64,000 nucleotides of DNA from DAOPXV01 sp964551445 (GTDB lineage: Bacteria; Muiribacteriota; UBA9980), in assembly GCA_964551445.1 (NCBI GenBank), contig CAZKCG010000011.1, forward strand, positions 51,740 to 115,739. The letters run 5' to 3'. The notes beneath the pieces were generated by a model. The model saw nothing but the letters and a program-made list of their open reading frames with translations. It was not told where the DNA came from and made no database searches. Position 1 is the stretch's first letter; each line of letters opens with the position of its first letter. The position numbers and the translations under genes were made by a program. Shown one piece after another: positions 36,404-46,228 of this stretch.

Positions 36404-36547
36404 ATGCAATGCCCACTCTGCAACACTACAATGGTCAAAAACATCGACAGCACTGTCAAGAACAATCACAACTCGCTTAAATGCACAAATTGCATGTTCG
36501 TAATATTTTATCGCGGTATCAGCGGTCTTGAACCAACACACATCTAA
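36404..36547 (+). CDS. 47-residue zinc-ribbon protein
   Basis: A short frame with an excellent GGAGG site before the ATG. It begins MQCPLC and has a second pair, CTNC, at about residue 29, giving a CxxC-x22-CxxC zinc ribbon. The tail is hydrophobic (MFVIFYRGISGL). It stands alone between the hairpin island and the lipoprotein gene. Such mini-ribbons can bind RNA, DNA or protein; the function is unknown. Confidence 0.7.
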   Translation: MQCPLCNTTMVKNIDSTVKNNHNSLKCTNCMFVIFYRGISGLEPTHI

Positions 36548-36731
36548 CGCCAAAATGGCATTTCGCGGCGGGCGCGCCCGGTCCGTATATCCCTTTAAGC
36601 TTCGAATTTTAAAAATCGTTTCAAGTCAAGCTTATCGAGATCGTTTAACGGCGGCGTGATCTTAAAATGTTAAAATGCCGGATCAGAAAATTTTTATAAA
36701 ACTTCAGGTCAAAACTATTTTTGAATGAAAA

Positions 36732-37589
36732 ATGCGTACGTTTAAAAAAAATAAGGCCAGACTGGTATTGTGGTTTTTAGTGGTATTCGCCGCTTTTTTA
36801 GCCATGCATTCGGGCTGCGGCGAAACGGTGCTCAATAAAGACCGCCAGCTGGTATCGCTTAAAGTCTCGCCACAGACACCTGAGATAAAGGCCGGAAGCA
36901 AACTCTGTTTCGCGGCGACGGGCGTCGACGATCTGGGCGGAAGCCTTATCGTGTCTCCCGTCTGGGAAGCGCATGACGGAACCATAGATTCGGATGGCGT
37001 TTATATCGCGCCAAATTTTCAAACGATAGACCGTGTTTCGGCTATCGTCGGAAGGATCTCCGCTACGGCCGTAATTTCAATAAAGCCGCAGCCGGAGGCG
37101 GTCAAACTCGAAATTCACCCTGATACAAAATTTTTAACCGTTGGAGCGGGCCAGAAATTCTACGCCGTAGGAAAGAACCAGTTCGGCGAGGAAGTTCCGG
37201 TTTCCGTCACATGGGCGTGCCGTTTTGGAAACATTAATTCAAACGGCGAATATACCGCGCCGATCCATCCCGAGCACGACGCGATAATAGCTAAAACGAT
37301 ATCCGCAACAGGGTCCATGCCTTTAGACATAATGCCGCGCGAAGCATATAAAATTTTTATATCGCCAAAAAGCATGCAGGTCAAAGCTTCAAGTGGAGGA
37401 GTTTTCTCCGCAAGCGCTTTTGACATTTACGGAAACAAGATCGAAAATCTCAATTTGAAATATTACGCCATCCGCGGAAAGATCGATCTTAAAGGAAATT
37501 ACCTGGCAACGGCCAATTCCGGGACCGACGAGGTAGCGGTCACATATAACTTTATCACCGACAGCGCGAGCGTCGAGATAACGCCTTAA
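36732..37589 (+). CDS. Lipoprotein with three Ig-like repeats
   Basis: 285 residues. The hydrophobic start ends in MHSGCG, a probable lipobox. Three repeats of about 80 residues follow, each with a strand-turn pattern like VSPQTPEIKAGSKLCFAATGVDDLGG...WEAHDGTIDSDGVYIAP, resembling bacterial Ig-like (Big) domains. The start codon has only a weak ribosome site. Located before the giant lipoprotein, it may be part of the same surface assembly. Confidence 0.7.
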   Translation: MRTFKKNKARLVLWFLVVFAAFLAMHSGCGETVLNKDRQLVSLKVSPQTPEIKAGSKLCFAATGVDDLGGSLIVSPVWEAHDGTIDSDGVYIAPNFQTIDRVSAIVGRISATAVISIKPQPEAVKLEIHPDTKFLTVGAGQKFYAVGKNQFGEEVPVSVTWACRFGNINSNGEYTAPIHPEHDAIIAKTISATGSMPLDIMPREAYKIFISPKSMQVKASSGGVFSASAFDIYGNKIENLNLKYYAIRGKIDLKGNYLATANSGTDEVAVTYNFITDSASVEITP

Positions 37590-37621
37590 AAAAGACTTTT
37601 CAAAATTCTTAAAAATTCATG

Positions 37622-37650
37622 TTGAATAATTAAATAAAAAGTGATATTAT
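37622..37650 (+). promoter_or_regulatory. Promoter for the giant repeat lipoprotein
   Basis: TTGAAT, 17-nt spacer, TATTAT; a TATAAT also occurs at 37654. About 120 bp before the ATG at 37773. Confidence 0.45.
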
Positions 37651-37772
37651 TTGTATAATTAATATTTATACAAGTTTTATATCATACATTGTAAAGCAGG
37701 CAGTCGAACGTTTGTAGATCGATATGCTTGATTTTTTTTCATTTTAGGACCATAACCCTGGAGGTATTTTTC

Positions 37773-40700
37773 ATGAAAAATATATATTTTATGCAAGTTT
37801 TAACGGTATTATCCGTTTTTATTCTTCTCGCCGTTTCCGGATGCGGCGGCGGGGACGGCGGTTCCGCCATCGATCTTGGCGCAAGAAGCGGCCAGAACTC
37901 AAGTATATCAGTTAAAATGAATATGCTTAATTATTCGGAAGGAACATCGTTCGTTTCGATCCCGGCCGGTATCACCGGCCGCGTTAATATTATAGTTAAA
38001 AGCGTGAAAACGAAAAAAGAGGTCGCGAATAAGACCGTAGATTTCAACGCCGGATTTTTAACTTTCGATAACGAGATACCGATCCATGACACTTATTCGG
38101 TCAGTATAAAAGCCAACCTTCACTACAGGTCCAACGATACTTACGAGGTCGTATGGACAGGCGTAAGCAAAGAAATTTATCTTTATTCAAATGAAGAAAC
38201 GGCGCAAAAAACGCTCGCGAATGAAGTACAGATAGGACTTAAATTTTTAACGATCGAATTCGTGAAATTATATCCGGCAAAACTTGTCTTCGAGCCTGAA
38301 CTTCCGCTTACGGAACTTGTAAAAGGCACTATTATTCCCCCGTTTAAAGTGAAAGTGCTGGAACAGTATGGAAACGTTCTTCCCACGGCTTCCGGCGATA
38401 TAAAGGTTTCACTGCATAGCGGCACTTTTAAAAACGGCATGGTAACCAAAAGCCTTTCCGCGGGTATCGCGAAATTCGGCGAAATTTCAGTATCGGAACT
38501 TGTCGCGGACGGTCAGGGACAGGCAAAACTTGAAGCCAATTACAGCGGGGTCATTGGATACAGCCAGCCCATGAAGGCTATCGGCGCTATAACTCCTAAC
38601 GCTTCAGTTACCGGATATCTCAGCGACGCCACGACCACGCCTGCTTCTGCTCCTTTAAATTCAGCCGTTTCAGGTTCGAACGGAAAAGGTCCCGCATATT
38701 CAGTCAAAGCCCCTATGGCCGGAAAACAGGTTTTTTTGATCGCGGACAACGTCGAATATCAAACGGTGACCGATCTTAACGGTTTTTACAAATTCGACAT
38801 CAAATTATCGAGCGATATGGCGCCTGTGAAATTAACGGTTGAGGGACCGGCTGGTCCTATCGTTTCAAATATGAGCGCGACAAAAGGAAAAACCCAGATC
38901 GTAATAGTTAAGGTTGACGCTTCGGGCAACGTAAGACTTCAAAAAGCCGTTCTGGAAGGCAATTATTCCGAGGCGCAGGATATCGGCGTTATCGAAAAAC
39001 TCGTCGAAGCCGAGATCATAAAGATCAGAAGTTCAGCGACAGGCGTCACGGGCGTTAGCGGAAGGATCGTTTCAACCGTTGACGGGTCCGGTGTGCCCGG
39101 CGTTTCGGTCAATATAAAAGAAAACGGAGAATCAACGGTTTCAGGACCGGGCGGAGTTTTCAACCTTTCACCGGCGGCAGGGCTTAAAGCCGGAAATTAT
39201 AATATCGTCGCGGCCAAATTAGACTTCATAGACAATGCAATAGCGGTTAACGTTACAGAGGACGACTATGGTTTCAGCTACGACGGTTCTCTTATCTCGC
39301 TCAATGAAAAACCAATGACTCCGCCAGTTTTAACTAATCTTTCAGTTTCCGGAGTTACGGGTGAGATCAATATAACTTATTCGATAAACGACCCGGAACC
39401 AACCGATCTTTGCGGCGTTGAAGTTTATTATTCCATCGACGGCGGCCTTTCTTATTTTAACCAGGCCAGCGTTTCCGGCGATGTTTCAAATATAAGCAGC
39501 GGATCGGGTAAAAAGATAGTATGGCATTCGACCTCCGACTTTTTATCAAAACAATCAAGCATAAGGCTTAAACTCATACCTTTCGACAGAAGAATTCAGG
39601 GTACACCGGTTGAATCAGATGTTTTCGAAGTCGATAATCTTTCGCTCACCGATAACAAGGTACCCGTTATAACGAGCGTAATAGCCAGCGGAAATTCCGG
39701 CGAGATACAACTTAGTTTCGATCTGGCCGACGGCGATAACGACAGCTGCTCCATCGAACTATATTATTCGTTAGACGACGGCGCCTCGCTTAAAAGAAGC
39801 ATCAACATCAAAGACATTGCCAACCGCCTCTTCCCGGGCAATAATTTAAGCGTAGTATGGGATTCATATAATGACATCAAAACCAACCAGAAAAGCGTAA
39901 AGGTAAGGCTCGTTCCAAACGATTCTAAAACTTCAGGGTCCTGGGGCGAGTCGCAGGTATTCGAACTGAACAACCTTATAAACACTCCGCCGGCTGTGAG
40001 CAACCTCAAGGCTTCAGGCATAAAAGGCGACATATCCCTGACCTACGATATCATCGATCTGGACAATAATTTGTGCACGGCCGAGGTATATTTCTCAACG
40101 GACGGAGTCTCGTTCAAACAGGCGCTGAATTTAACAGGCGACACTAAAGAAATAGAAAGCGGCACCGGAAAGAAACTCGTCTGGAATTCAAGATCAGACA
40201 TTGCGGATAACTTTGAAAGCGTAATAATAAAGGTCGTTCCATCCGATGAATACGGCTATGGCTCAGAAGCCGTATCGGACCCCGTGCCGGTTTATAACTT
40301 CGGGTTCAGGCCTCATATCTCAAACCTTTCAACATCCGGATCTGATAATAATATAACCCTTACCTACGATATTTTAGATAAAGACGGAGAACTCGCGACC
40401 GTCGAAGTATATTATTCGACCAACGGCGGAGCGGCGTTCACTAAGGCGGTTGAAATATCAGGAGATACAAGCGTAGTTATGATCGCCGGAACTCTTTCAC
40501 CCGCTAAAAAAATAATATGGAATTCGATCAAAGATTTTAAAACGAACGAGTCAAACGTAAAAGTAAAACTTACGCCTTCCGACGAGGCCGGCGCCGGAAC
40601 AGATGCCGTTTCACTGGCTTTCGCCGTCAATAACGCCGGGTTCAGGCCGGTTATTTCAAATTTCACTACGATCGGAACTTCCGGAGAGATAACTCTTAAA

Positions 40701-43700
40701 TATGATCTCGTCGACGCTGACAGCAGCCCGTGCTTTATCGAAGTTCAATATAGCATAAACAACTCCGTTTTCACTAAAACGCTTAATTTGATCGGCGAAA
40801 CAGCTGAAATAATGGCCGGTATCGGAAAGAGCCTCATATGGAACTCAAAGGCCGACATAGCCGGAACGGCAAGCGGTGTAACGGTCAAACTAACTGCCGC
40901 CGACGCGGGCGGCCCCGGAACAGATACCGTTTCGCTGCCTTTCGCGGTTAACAACAGTACCGCACCTATAGCGTCTAACGTTATCACGGCCGGGAATTCA
41001 GGAAATATAACCATAACTTACGATCTCGCCGACGCTAATAATGACTCTTGCTCGGTAGAACTTTATTACTCGACCGACGGCGGCGTGAACTACAAAAAAA
41101 GCGCGAACATAAGCGGAGCTATTGCGAATGTGGCTCCCGGCATTGGAAACAAGCTTACCTGGAACACTTACGGAGACCTTGGGCAGCAGAACTTTTCCGG
41201 CGTAAAGGTAAAAGTTGTTCCTTATGATGCTTTTATAGCCGGAACGCCTGTCGAGTCGGCGGCGTTTGGTGTCAGCAATTTTATTCCCATAGTTCCTGTA
41301 TTTCAAAAGGCTGAGTTTACTTTATTCAATGGCGGACCTGCGTTGAAAATGACTTTTGATACCAGCGTCAGCGGCTCAACGCTTGATCTGAACAAAATAT
41401 TCATCAATAATGCTACTTTAGATTCATTCCAGGGAAGCGCGGCGCCGGCTATGCGCGCTCCATCGCAAAATGGCGTAATGCGAATCACCTCTCCCGGTCC
41501 GGACATCTCTGGAAATGTTGTTACAGTGAATCTATCGACTATAAGCCCCTTTCAGAAGTGTTTCGGCATAAATGGAGATTTTATCTCTGACGGCCTTAAA
41601 TTTCTTGCGGGAAACGGCGTAAAGAGCGGAACGGGTAATGAGGTTGCAGTAAATACTCAACCTTATAAAATCTATCCGCTTATTGAAGACGCCATGATCA
41701 TATATAACAACGCCACAGGTAAATTTAACCCTAAAACTTCGATCTTATCTCCCGATGGAATTCAAGGTCATATTGACGTGATCGTTTCATCAGTTCCACC
41801 CAATGATACCACAAACCCGGCTTTTTCAACGAATCCTGAACAATCCCTTATCTCATGGTCGCCGGACGTGTTTACCGTTCCGGGCGCACCCTATCCCGCA
41901 GGACAAAGAGTTTATTATAGATTTAACAGTACAGCCAGCGTAAAGAAAAGCGAATGGGCCGACTATGGCCCTATACCGGATGCGCCGGCTTTGTTCGGGT
42001 CCGGAAATATCGCCTGGTCGAATCCAAGAAGCCAGGTCGATGTAAAAACTACCAGAATAGGTTCTAAAAAAAGCAGAATAAAAATTTATGAAAACCTTTA
42101 CAGCGGACCTACTTACACATACAAAGGCGAAACAGATCCGACTCAATCAATTTCAAACGACGGATATATTCCGGGCAGTTACAATGTCGGAACAAATGTT
42201 ACTATAACAGAAAATTATACCCCTGTTTTTACGCTTATGACCGCAAGCGGCGTCGAATCTGATTATTTTAACGGACTTGATATTATCGCACCGCCCGGAG
42301 GCAGCGAAGAACCTCTTTATAGTTCAAGGATCAAACACAACGGTTCCGCTTATCAGTTGGAAATGGCCAGCGCCGGCACTTTAGCGTATGACGCAAGAGT
42401 ATATATCGGCGGTTTGAAAATAGGAAGAATAGCGGCCGGAGCGTATCCCGCCGGATGGGTGACAGTTTATTCTGAAACATCAACCCCGGGCAGTTTAAAC
42501 TCTGCGTTCCCCGCTAATATTTCCACCACACCCGATCAGCCGCTGTCTTTTTCTTATGTCAACACGGACGGAAGCGAGTCAACCGCAACAAGCTACAGTG
42601 ATGTCTATTATCCTGACAATTCAAAGATCAAATGGTCGAATACCGGAAATTATGGCGCTATGATCACTTCCGAACAGGTCGGCTCTGGATCGGACATAAT
42701 GAAAATCTCTGAAAAAAATAACGGTATATACTCTCTGAAAGGAACCGTCACCGGGGCCGGAAACGGATTTTCCGGAAAATGCGAGGCCGACTCGGGCAGC
42801 CAGAAGATATCCGAAAACCAAATCGTGGCTTATGCTTATGTCAATTCCGCCGGAAACGAGTCGCCGTTCATAGATGACGGAATAGTTCCCGCGCCGCCTT
42901 CGGCTGCAGTTGCGTCAAATTTAAGGCTTGGTTACAACGGCATTAATTATGAAGTGAAAAATACCGGCGCCTCAGCCGTTAATATTACCAGTGATCTCGG
43001 TGTTTATGCAGGAACCACATTTATCGGAGCGATCGACTATACTAAATCATCTTCCATAGGCGCTTCGGCATTTCCAAATGCAAACTCATATATTATGACA
43101 GATTCGGCCAATTCACTTAACGATCCGGCAATATCCGTTGCCGAAGATTTAAAGTTTATTTATATAAAAGACGGTAACGAGTCTGACTATTATAATGCCT
43201 CTGCTCAGGTGCCGCCGGCGCCTTCAGATATTTCACTGATCAATGTGCAATATGAAAATCCTGGAATGAACTATAAGTTATATGCCTACGACGGCAGTGT
43301 TACAATCGATGCAGGAACGAATGCTTACATAGGATCTAATATAGCATATTTCTGGAATGCCGGTGAAATCATCGACGGTTATTCGGCTAACAGCATAACC
43401 GCTAATCCAGATGGAGGCGTTCTTGCATTTACGACATTGGCTAACGGAAATGAATCATATAAATCAACAATTGGGGACGTTCCGGCTAAACCTGACAATA
43501 CAAAAATAAAATGGCACAACAACATTTCAAAATTTTCCATAATTTCCGGAACTATAGGCCAGTCCTCTGATGAAAGATTGAAGTTATATGAAAAAGATGG
43601 AACCAATTACACATATATCTCTGCGGCTGATTTATTCGGACCTTATTCTGCCGGAACTTTTACATTAGGTTCCACTCCTCCGCTGATAAACGCCGGTAAA

Positions 43701-44711
43701 GAAGCCGCATTTACAATAATTAATGACGATTCCGGCAACGAATCGGCGGTCTCCGCAAGCGCTATCGTTCCGACCCCTCCGCAGTATGCCGAAGATTTAA
43801 GAACGGTTTATGATTCCGGGGTTTACAAGCTTAAAAATATAAGCGAAGATTACGATTTCGTTATCCAGGACGGACAAAAATTATGTGTTTATATAGGCAC
43901 TAAGCTCGCCAAAGAAATAACGGCGTCCGGTTCAAATATAACGATCGATGCCAATGATGGAATATCGACTTTCAGTATAACTCCGCAAGCTTCAGGAGGC
44001 GTTCTTACATTCACGCTTTCAGTAGCATCGTCTAATCATGAATCAGAAAGTATCGGTTCCACTTATGTCCCTGAGGCGCCGGAACCTTCCAGTACCTATT
44101 ACAATAATGCTACTCCATCGATATCATTCTTGCCTACGATCACAAGTAATACAGATGACATTATTAATCTGTATGAGAACGCTTCGGGCGACTATACTTA
44201 CATAGGCTCCACCGCCCCCGCGCCTTCAGGCGGTTTTAACGTTGAAACGGTATATAACATAACGGCTTCACCATCTCCGATCACCGGTGGAAACGGGGCT
44301 TCATGCTCCATTATAAATTCAACCGGAAATGAATCAGCTATAATAAATATTCCAGTTCCCGGAATATTAGATCATTTTGATTTTGTTCTGGACTCGCCTC
44401 AGATCGATGGTGATGTTTTTACAGGAACCAATACGCTTACGGCCAAAGATGGATACGGCGATACAATTATCACATTTAATGCTTCAGTTAATAATGTTAC
44501 CATAACTTCTGATCCATCCGAAACAATAACCGGACTTGGAAGCGGCAACGACAATATATTTGATCAAGCCGGAGATTTTGTGAACGGCGTATGCAACCTC
44601 ACCGGTAAATTGACCTCTGATGGCGGCTTAGGACCGCACACATTTACCGCAACCTCAGGCGGTATAACTGCAACAAGTAATAGCGTTGATATCAATGCCT
44701 TTTTGCCTTAA
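37773..44711 (+). CDS. Giant surface lipoprotein with two repeat arrays
   Basis: ATG at 37773 follows GGAGG; an upstream ATG at 37728 does not. About 2312 residues. Signal peptide with lipobox (AVSGCGGG), N-terminal beta domains, and a carboxypeptidase-regulatory-like domain (GVSGRIVSTVDGSGVPGVSV). Then come six FN3-like repeats of about 109 residues (nt 39310-41285), each with SG..GEI.L.YDL.D.D...C..E.YYS.DGG...WNS..D. A second array of about nine units (nt 41670-44345) follows, most ending in GNES and VPxPP. An Ig-like domain closes it. Likely adhesion or a surface layer. Confidence 0.8.
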   Translation: MKNIYFMQVLTVLSVFILLAVSGCGGGDGGSAIDLGARSGQNSSISVKMNMLNYSEGTSFVSIPAGITGRVNIIVKSVKTKKEVANKTVDFNAGFLTFDNEIPIHDTYSVSIKANLHYRSNDTYEVVWTGVSKEIYLYSNEETAQKTLANEVQIGLKFLTIEFVKLYPAKLVFEPELPLTELVKGTIIPPFKVKVLEQYGNVLPTASGDIKVSLHSGTFKNGMVTKSLSAGIAKFGEISVSELVADGQGQAKLEANYSGVIGYSQPMKAIGAITPNASVTGYLSDATTTPASAPLNSAVSGSNGKGPAYSVKAPMAGKQVFLIADNVEYQTVTDLNGFYKFDIKLSSDMAPVKLTVEGPAGPIVSNMSATKGKTQIVIVKVDASGNVRLQKAVLEGNYSEAQDIGVIEKLVEAEIIKIRSSATGVTGVSGRIVSTVDGSGVPGVSVNIKENGESTVSGPGGVFNLSPAAGLKAGNYNIVAAKLDFIDNAIAVNVTEDDYGFSYDGSLISLNEKPMTPPVLTNLSVSGVTGEINITYSINDPEPTDLCGVEVYYSIDGGLSYFNQASVSGDVSNISSGSGKKIVWHSTSDFLSKQSSIRLKLIPFDRRIQGTPVESDVFEVDNLSLTDNKVPVITSVIASGNSGEIQLSFDLADGDNDSCSIELYYSLDDGASLKRSINIKDIANRLFPGNNLSVVWDSYNDIKTNQKSVKVRLVPNDSKTSGSWGESQVFELNNLINTPPAVSNLKASGIKGDISLTYDIIDLDNNLCTAEVYFSTDGVSFKQALNLTGDTKEIESGTGKKLVWNSRSDIADNFESVIIKVVPSDEYGYGSEAVSDPVPVYNFGFRPHISNLSTSGSDNNITLTYDILDKDGELATVEVYYSTNGGAAFTKAVEISGDTSVVMIAGTLSPAKKIIWNSIKDFKTNESNVKVKLTPSDEAGAGTDAVSLAFAVNNAGFRPVISNFTTIGTSGEITLKYDLVDADSSPCFIEVQYSINNSVFTKTLNLIGETAEIMAGIGKSLIWNSKADIAGTASGVTVKLTAADAGGPGTDTVSLPFAVNNSTAPIASNVITAGNSGNITITYDLADANNDSCSVELYYSTDGGVNYKKSANISGAIANVAPGIGNKLTWNTYGDLGQQNFSGVKVKVVPYDAFIAGTPVESAAFGVSNFIPIVPVFQKAEFTLFNGGPALKMTFDTSVSGSTLDLNKIFINNATLDSFQGSAAPAMRAPSQNGVMRITSPGPDISGNVVTVNLSTISPFQKCFGINGDFISDGLKFLAGNGVKSGTGNEVAVNTQPYKIYPLIEDAMIIYNNATGKFNPKTSILSPDGIQGHIDVIVSSVPPNDTTNPAFSTNPEQSLISWSPDVFTVPGAPYPAGQRVYYRFNSTASVKKSEWADYGPIPDAPALFGSGNIAWSNPRSQVDVKTTRIGSKKSRIKIYENLYSGPTYTYKGETDPTQSISNDGYIPGSYNVGTNVTITENYTPVFTLMTASGVESDYFNGLDIIAPPGGSEEPLYSSRIKHNGSAYQLEMASAGTLAYDARVYIGGLKIGRIAAGAYPAGWVTVYSETSTPGSLNSAFPANISTTPDQPLSFSYVNTDGSESTATSYSDVYYPDNSKIKWSNTGNYGAMITSEQVGSGSDIMKISEKNNGIYSLKGTVTGAGNGFSGKCEADSGSQKISENQIVAYAYVNSAGNESPFIDDGIVPAPPSAAVASNLRLGYNGINYEVKNTGASAVNITSDLGVYAGTTFIGAIDYTKSSSIGASAFPNANSYIMTDSANSLNDPAISVAEDLKFIYIKDGNESDYYNASAQVPPAPSDISLINVQYENPGMNYKLYAYDGSVTIDAGTNAYIGSNIAYFWNAGEIIDGYSANSITANPDGGVLAFTTLANGNESYKSTIGDVPAKPDNTKIKWHNNISKFSIISGTIGQSSDERLKLYEKDGTNYTYISAADLFGPYSAGTFTLGSTPPLINAGKEAAFTIINDDSGNESAVSASAIVPTPPQYAEDLRTVYDSGVYKLKNISEDYDFVIQDGQKLCVYIGTKLAKEITASGSNITIDANDGISTFSITPQASGGVLTFTLSVASSNHESESIGSTYVPEAPEPSSTYYNNATPSISFLPTITSNTDDIINLYENASGDYTYIGSTAPAPSGGFNVETVYNITASPSPITGGNGASCSIINSTGNESAIINIPVPGILDHFDFVLDSPQIDGDVFTGTNTLTAKDGYGDTIITFNASVNNVTITSDPSETITGLGSGNDNIFDQAGDFVNGVCNLTGKLTSDGGLGPHTFTATSGGITATSNSVDINAFLP
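39310..41285 (+). repeat. Six tandem FN3-like coding repeats
   Basis: Six units of about 328 bp inside the giant lipoprotein gene. The shared core reads YDL-x-D-x-D...C..E.YYS.DG...K..NI.G......G..K..WNS..D...KVK..P.D, and each ends in F.V.N. Most differ at many positions, so they are old rather than recent duplications. Confidence 0.75.
41670..44345 (+). repeat. Second coding repeat array with recurrent GNES motif
   Basis: About nine units of 85-105 residues. Two kinds intermix: one with KIKW-N and LYE-NG-YTY, the other with NYxLK and VYIGT. Units close with GNESD, GNESY, GNESP, GNESA or variants, then VPAPP/VPTPP-like joints. Confidence 0.65.
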
Positions 44712-44750
44712 TAAGTGTTAAATTAATTCATTAACATTTAATTTATATCT

Positions 44751-44790
44751 ATAACAAAGCCGGGAAACGATAATTCTCCGGCTTTGTTAT
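44751..44790 (+). terminator. Intrinsic terminator of the giant lipoprotein gene
   Basis: ATAACAAAGCCGG pairs with CCGGCTTTGTTAT around a 14-nt loop, followed by TTATAC. Confidence 0.85.
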
Positions 44791-45250
44791 TTATACGCCG
44801 GAATTTTCTGAAAAACCGCTGCGATCCTGAAAGCAGCATAAAAATTGAAGAAAAGCCGGAATTATAATAGCGCCAAAACAAAACAAACAAATTATCTATA
44901 TAATATTTTATAGCTTTAGCTTCGAGGCGCATGGCAATTCATGCTTTTAAAAACATTTCATTAATCCGTTCAGTCCGCATAACTGTTTTTACCTGAAATA
45001 ATACTGTAGCCTTATCCCACATTGGTTTCGGCAACACCCGCTGATTAAAATTTTACAATCCGAACTTTTTCGATCCGATCGTTGTCTGATTTTATACACC
45101 GTATTTCTATCGTATTTCGCATAACTTTATAATTTCTTTAAAACCTTTATTTTAAGAGCTTTTTGACGATCACTCCGCAAAACGCTGATTTTGGCATGAC
45201 TTATGCGTTAGAATAAATGCAAATGTTAGTGCCAGGGAGAGGAAATTCGC
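44791..45250. other. Intergenic spacer
   Basis: About 460 bp between the giant lipoprotein terminator and the TPR gene. AT-rich with stop codons in all frames; no promoter, RNA or repeat that I can support. Confidence 0.5.
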
Positions 45251-45260
45251 ACGGAGGCGG

Positions 45261-45647
45261 GTGATCTCAATGAGTATTATATTCAGCGTCATCCAGGTTG
45301 ACATCCATAAGTTCGTAAGCGACAAATTCAACGAATTGGCGGTTAAACCCATCCATCAAAAGTATTCGGAATCCGAGCGTTACCGCGCCGAGGCCGTCGA
45401 CGCTAAAGAAAAAGGAAATTACGGCAGGCTTTTTCTGATATGTTCGGAATTTTTAAGAAAATATCCCGATGACATTTACGCGAGCTTCGATCTCGTCGAG
45501 GTTTATCTCAATACCGGAAAACCGGAAAGAGCCAGGGAGATCTTAAAAAATCTTTGCTATTTGTACCCGCGCGACAGGCAGTTTCTGAGGGCGCACATAG
45601 AATCCATTGAATCGGATTTCAATTTGAACGACAAAAGGATAGCGTGA
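45261..45647 (+). CDS. Small TPR-like protein
   Basis: 128 residues from GTG 45261 (GGAGG 3-5 nt upstream); ATG at 45270 is an alternative with wider spacing. The C-terminal half contains a tetratricopeptide-like pair: YGRLFLICSEFLRKYPDDIYASFDLVEVYLNTGKPERAREILKNLCYLYPRD. No signal peptide. Probably a cytosolic protein-protein adaptor; no partner is evident. Confidence 0.75.
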   Translation: MISMSIIFSVIQVDIHKFVSDKFNELAVKPIHQKYSESERYRAEAVDAKEKGNYGRLFLICSEFLRKYPDDIYASFDLVEVYLNTGKPERAREILKNLCYLYPRDRQFLRAHIESIESDFNLNDKRIA

Positions 45648-45651
45648 AACA

Positions 45652-45687
45652 CGCCGTATTTTTGGAATAAATTAAACGGCGGTTTTT
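45652..45687 (+). terminator. Intrinsic terminator after the TPR gene
   Basis: CGCCGT pairs with ACGGCG across an AT-rich loop, followed by GTTTTTCGTTT. Confidence 0.6.
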
Positions 45688-45696
45688 CGTTTGAAA

Positions 45697-45755
45697 CGCC
45701 CTGAAAAATAATATATATTGACAAAAAGAACGCTTTTTTATATCATTTCAGGGCG
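45697..45755 (+). promoter_or_regulatory. Promoter bracketed by a 10-bp inverted repeat
   Basis: TTGACA (45718), 17-nt spacer, TATCAT (45741) drive the YbjQ gene. The promoter is framed by CGCCCTGAAA (45697-45706) and its exact complement TTTCAGGGCG (45746-45755). Confidence 0.6.
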
Positions 45756-45815
45756 GCTATCATGCCGGGGGCGCCATAAACGATGTGGCATATCAGCTAT
45801 CAGAGGAGTTTTAAC

Positions 45816-46145
45816 ATGGATAAAAGGTTCGTTACCACCGCGGACAGGCTTGACGGTTTCACCGTTACGCAAAATTTAGGCATTATAAGAGGTATCACGG
45901 TCCGTTCGAGAAGCGTCGTCGGAAACTTCTTCGGCGGCATTCAGAGCCTTTTCGGCGGCAACATAACGATATACACAGAACTTTGCGAGCAGGCGAGAGG
46001 CGAGGCGTTTAATTTAATGCTGAAACACGCCGATGAGGTCGGCGCGAACGCCGTGATAGCCATGCGCTATGACGCGAATGAAGTAATGGCCGGAATAACC
46101 GAAGTTCTGTGCTATGGAACGGCGGTCAAAGTTCAGGCTGACTGA
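45816..46145 (+). CDS. YbjQ/UPF0145 family protein
   Basis: ATG at 45816 is chosen because AGGAG is 7 nt upstream; the longer frame from 45783 has no site. 109 residues matching the YbjQ (UPF0145) fold throughout: TTADRLDGFTVTQNLGIIRGITVRSR, GNFFGGIQSLFGGNITIYTELCEQAR, ADEVGANAVIAMRYD, and a C-terminal YGTAV. Family members form small pentamers and are called heavy-metal-binding-like, but no function is proven. Confidence 0.9.
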   Translation: MDKRFVTTADRLDGFTVTQNLGIIRGITVRSRSVVGNFFGGIQSLFGGNITIYTELCEQARGEAFNLMLKHADEVGANAVIAMRYDANEVMAGITEVLCYGTAVKVQAD

Positions 46146-46228
46146 TAATTATGAATGGCAGCAGGCAAATAGCTGAAAAAATAAAATAAAGCTCAGTAAA
46201 AATAGTGTTTGAAAAAGCGATCATTCAA

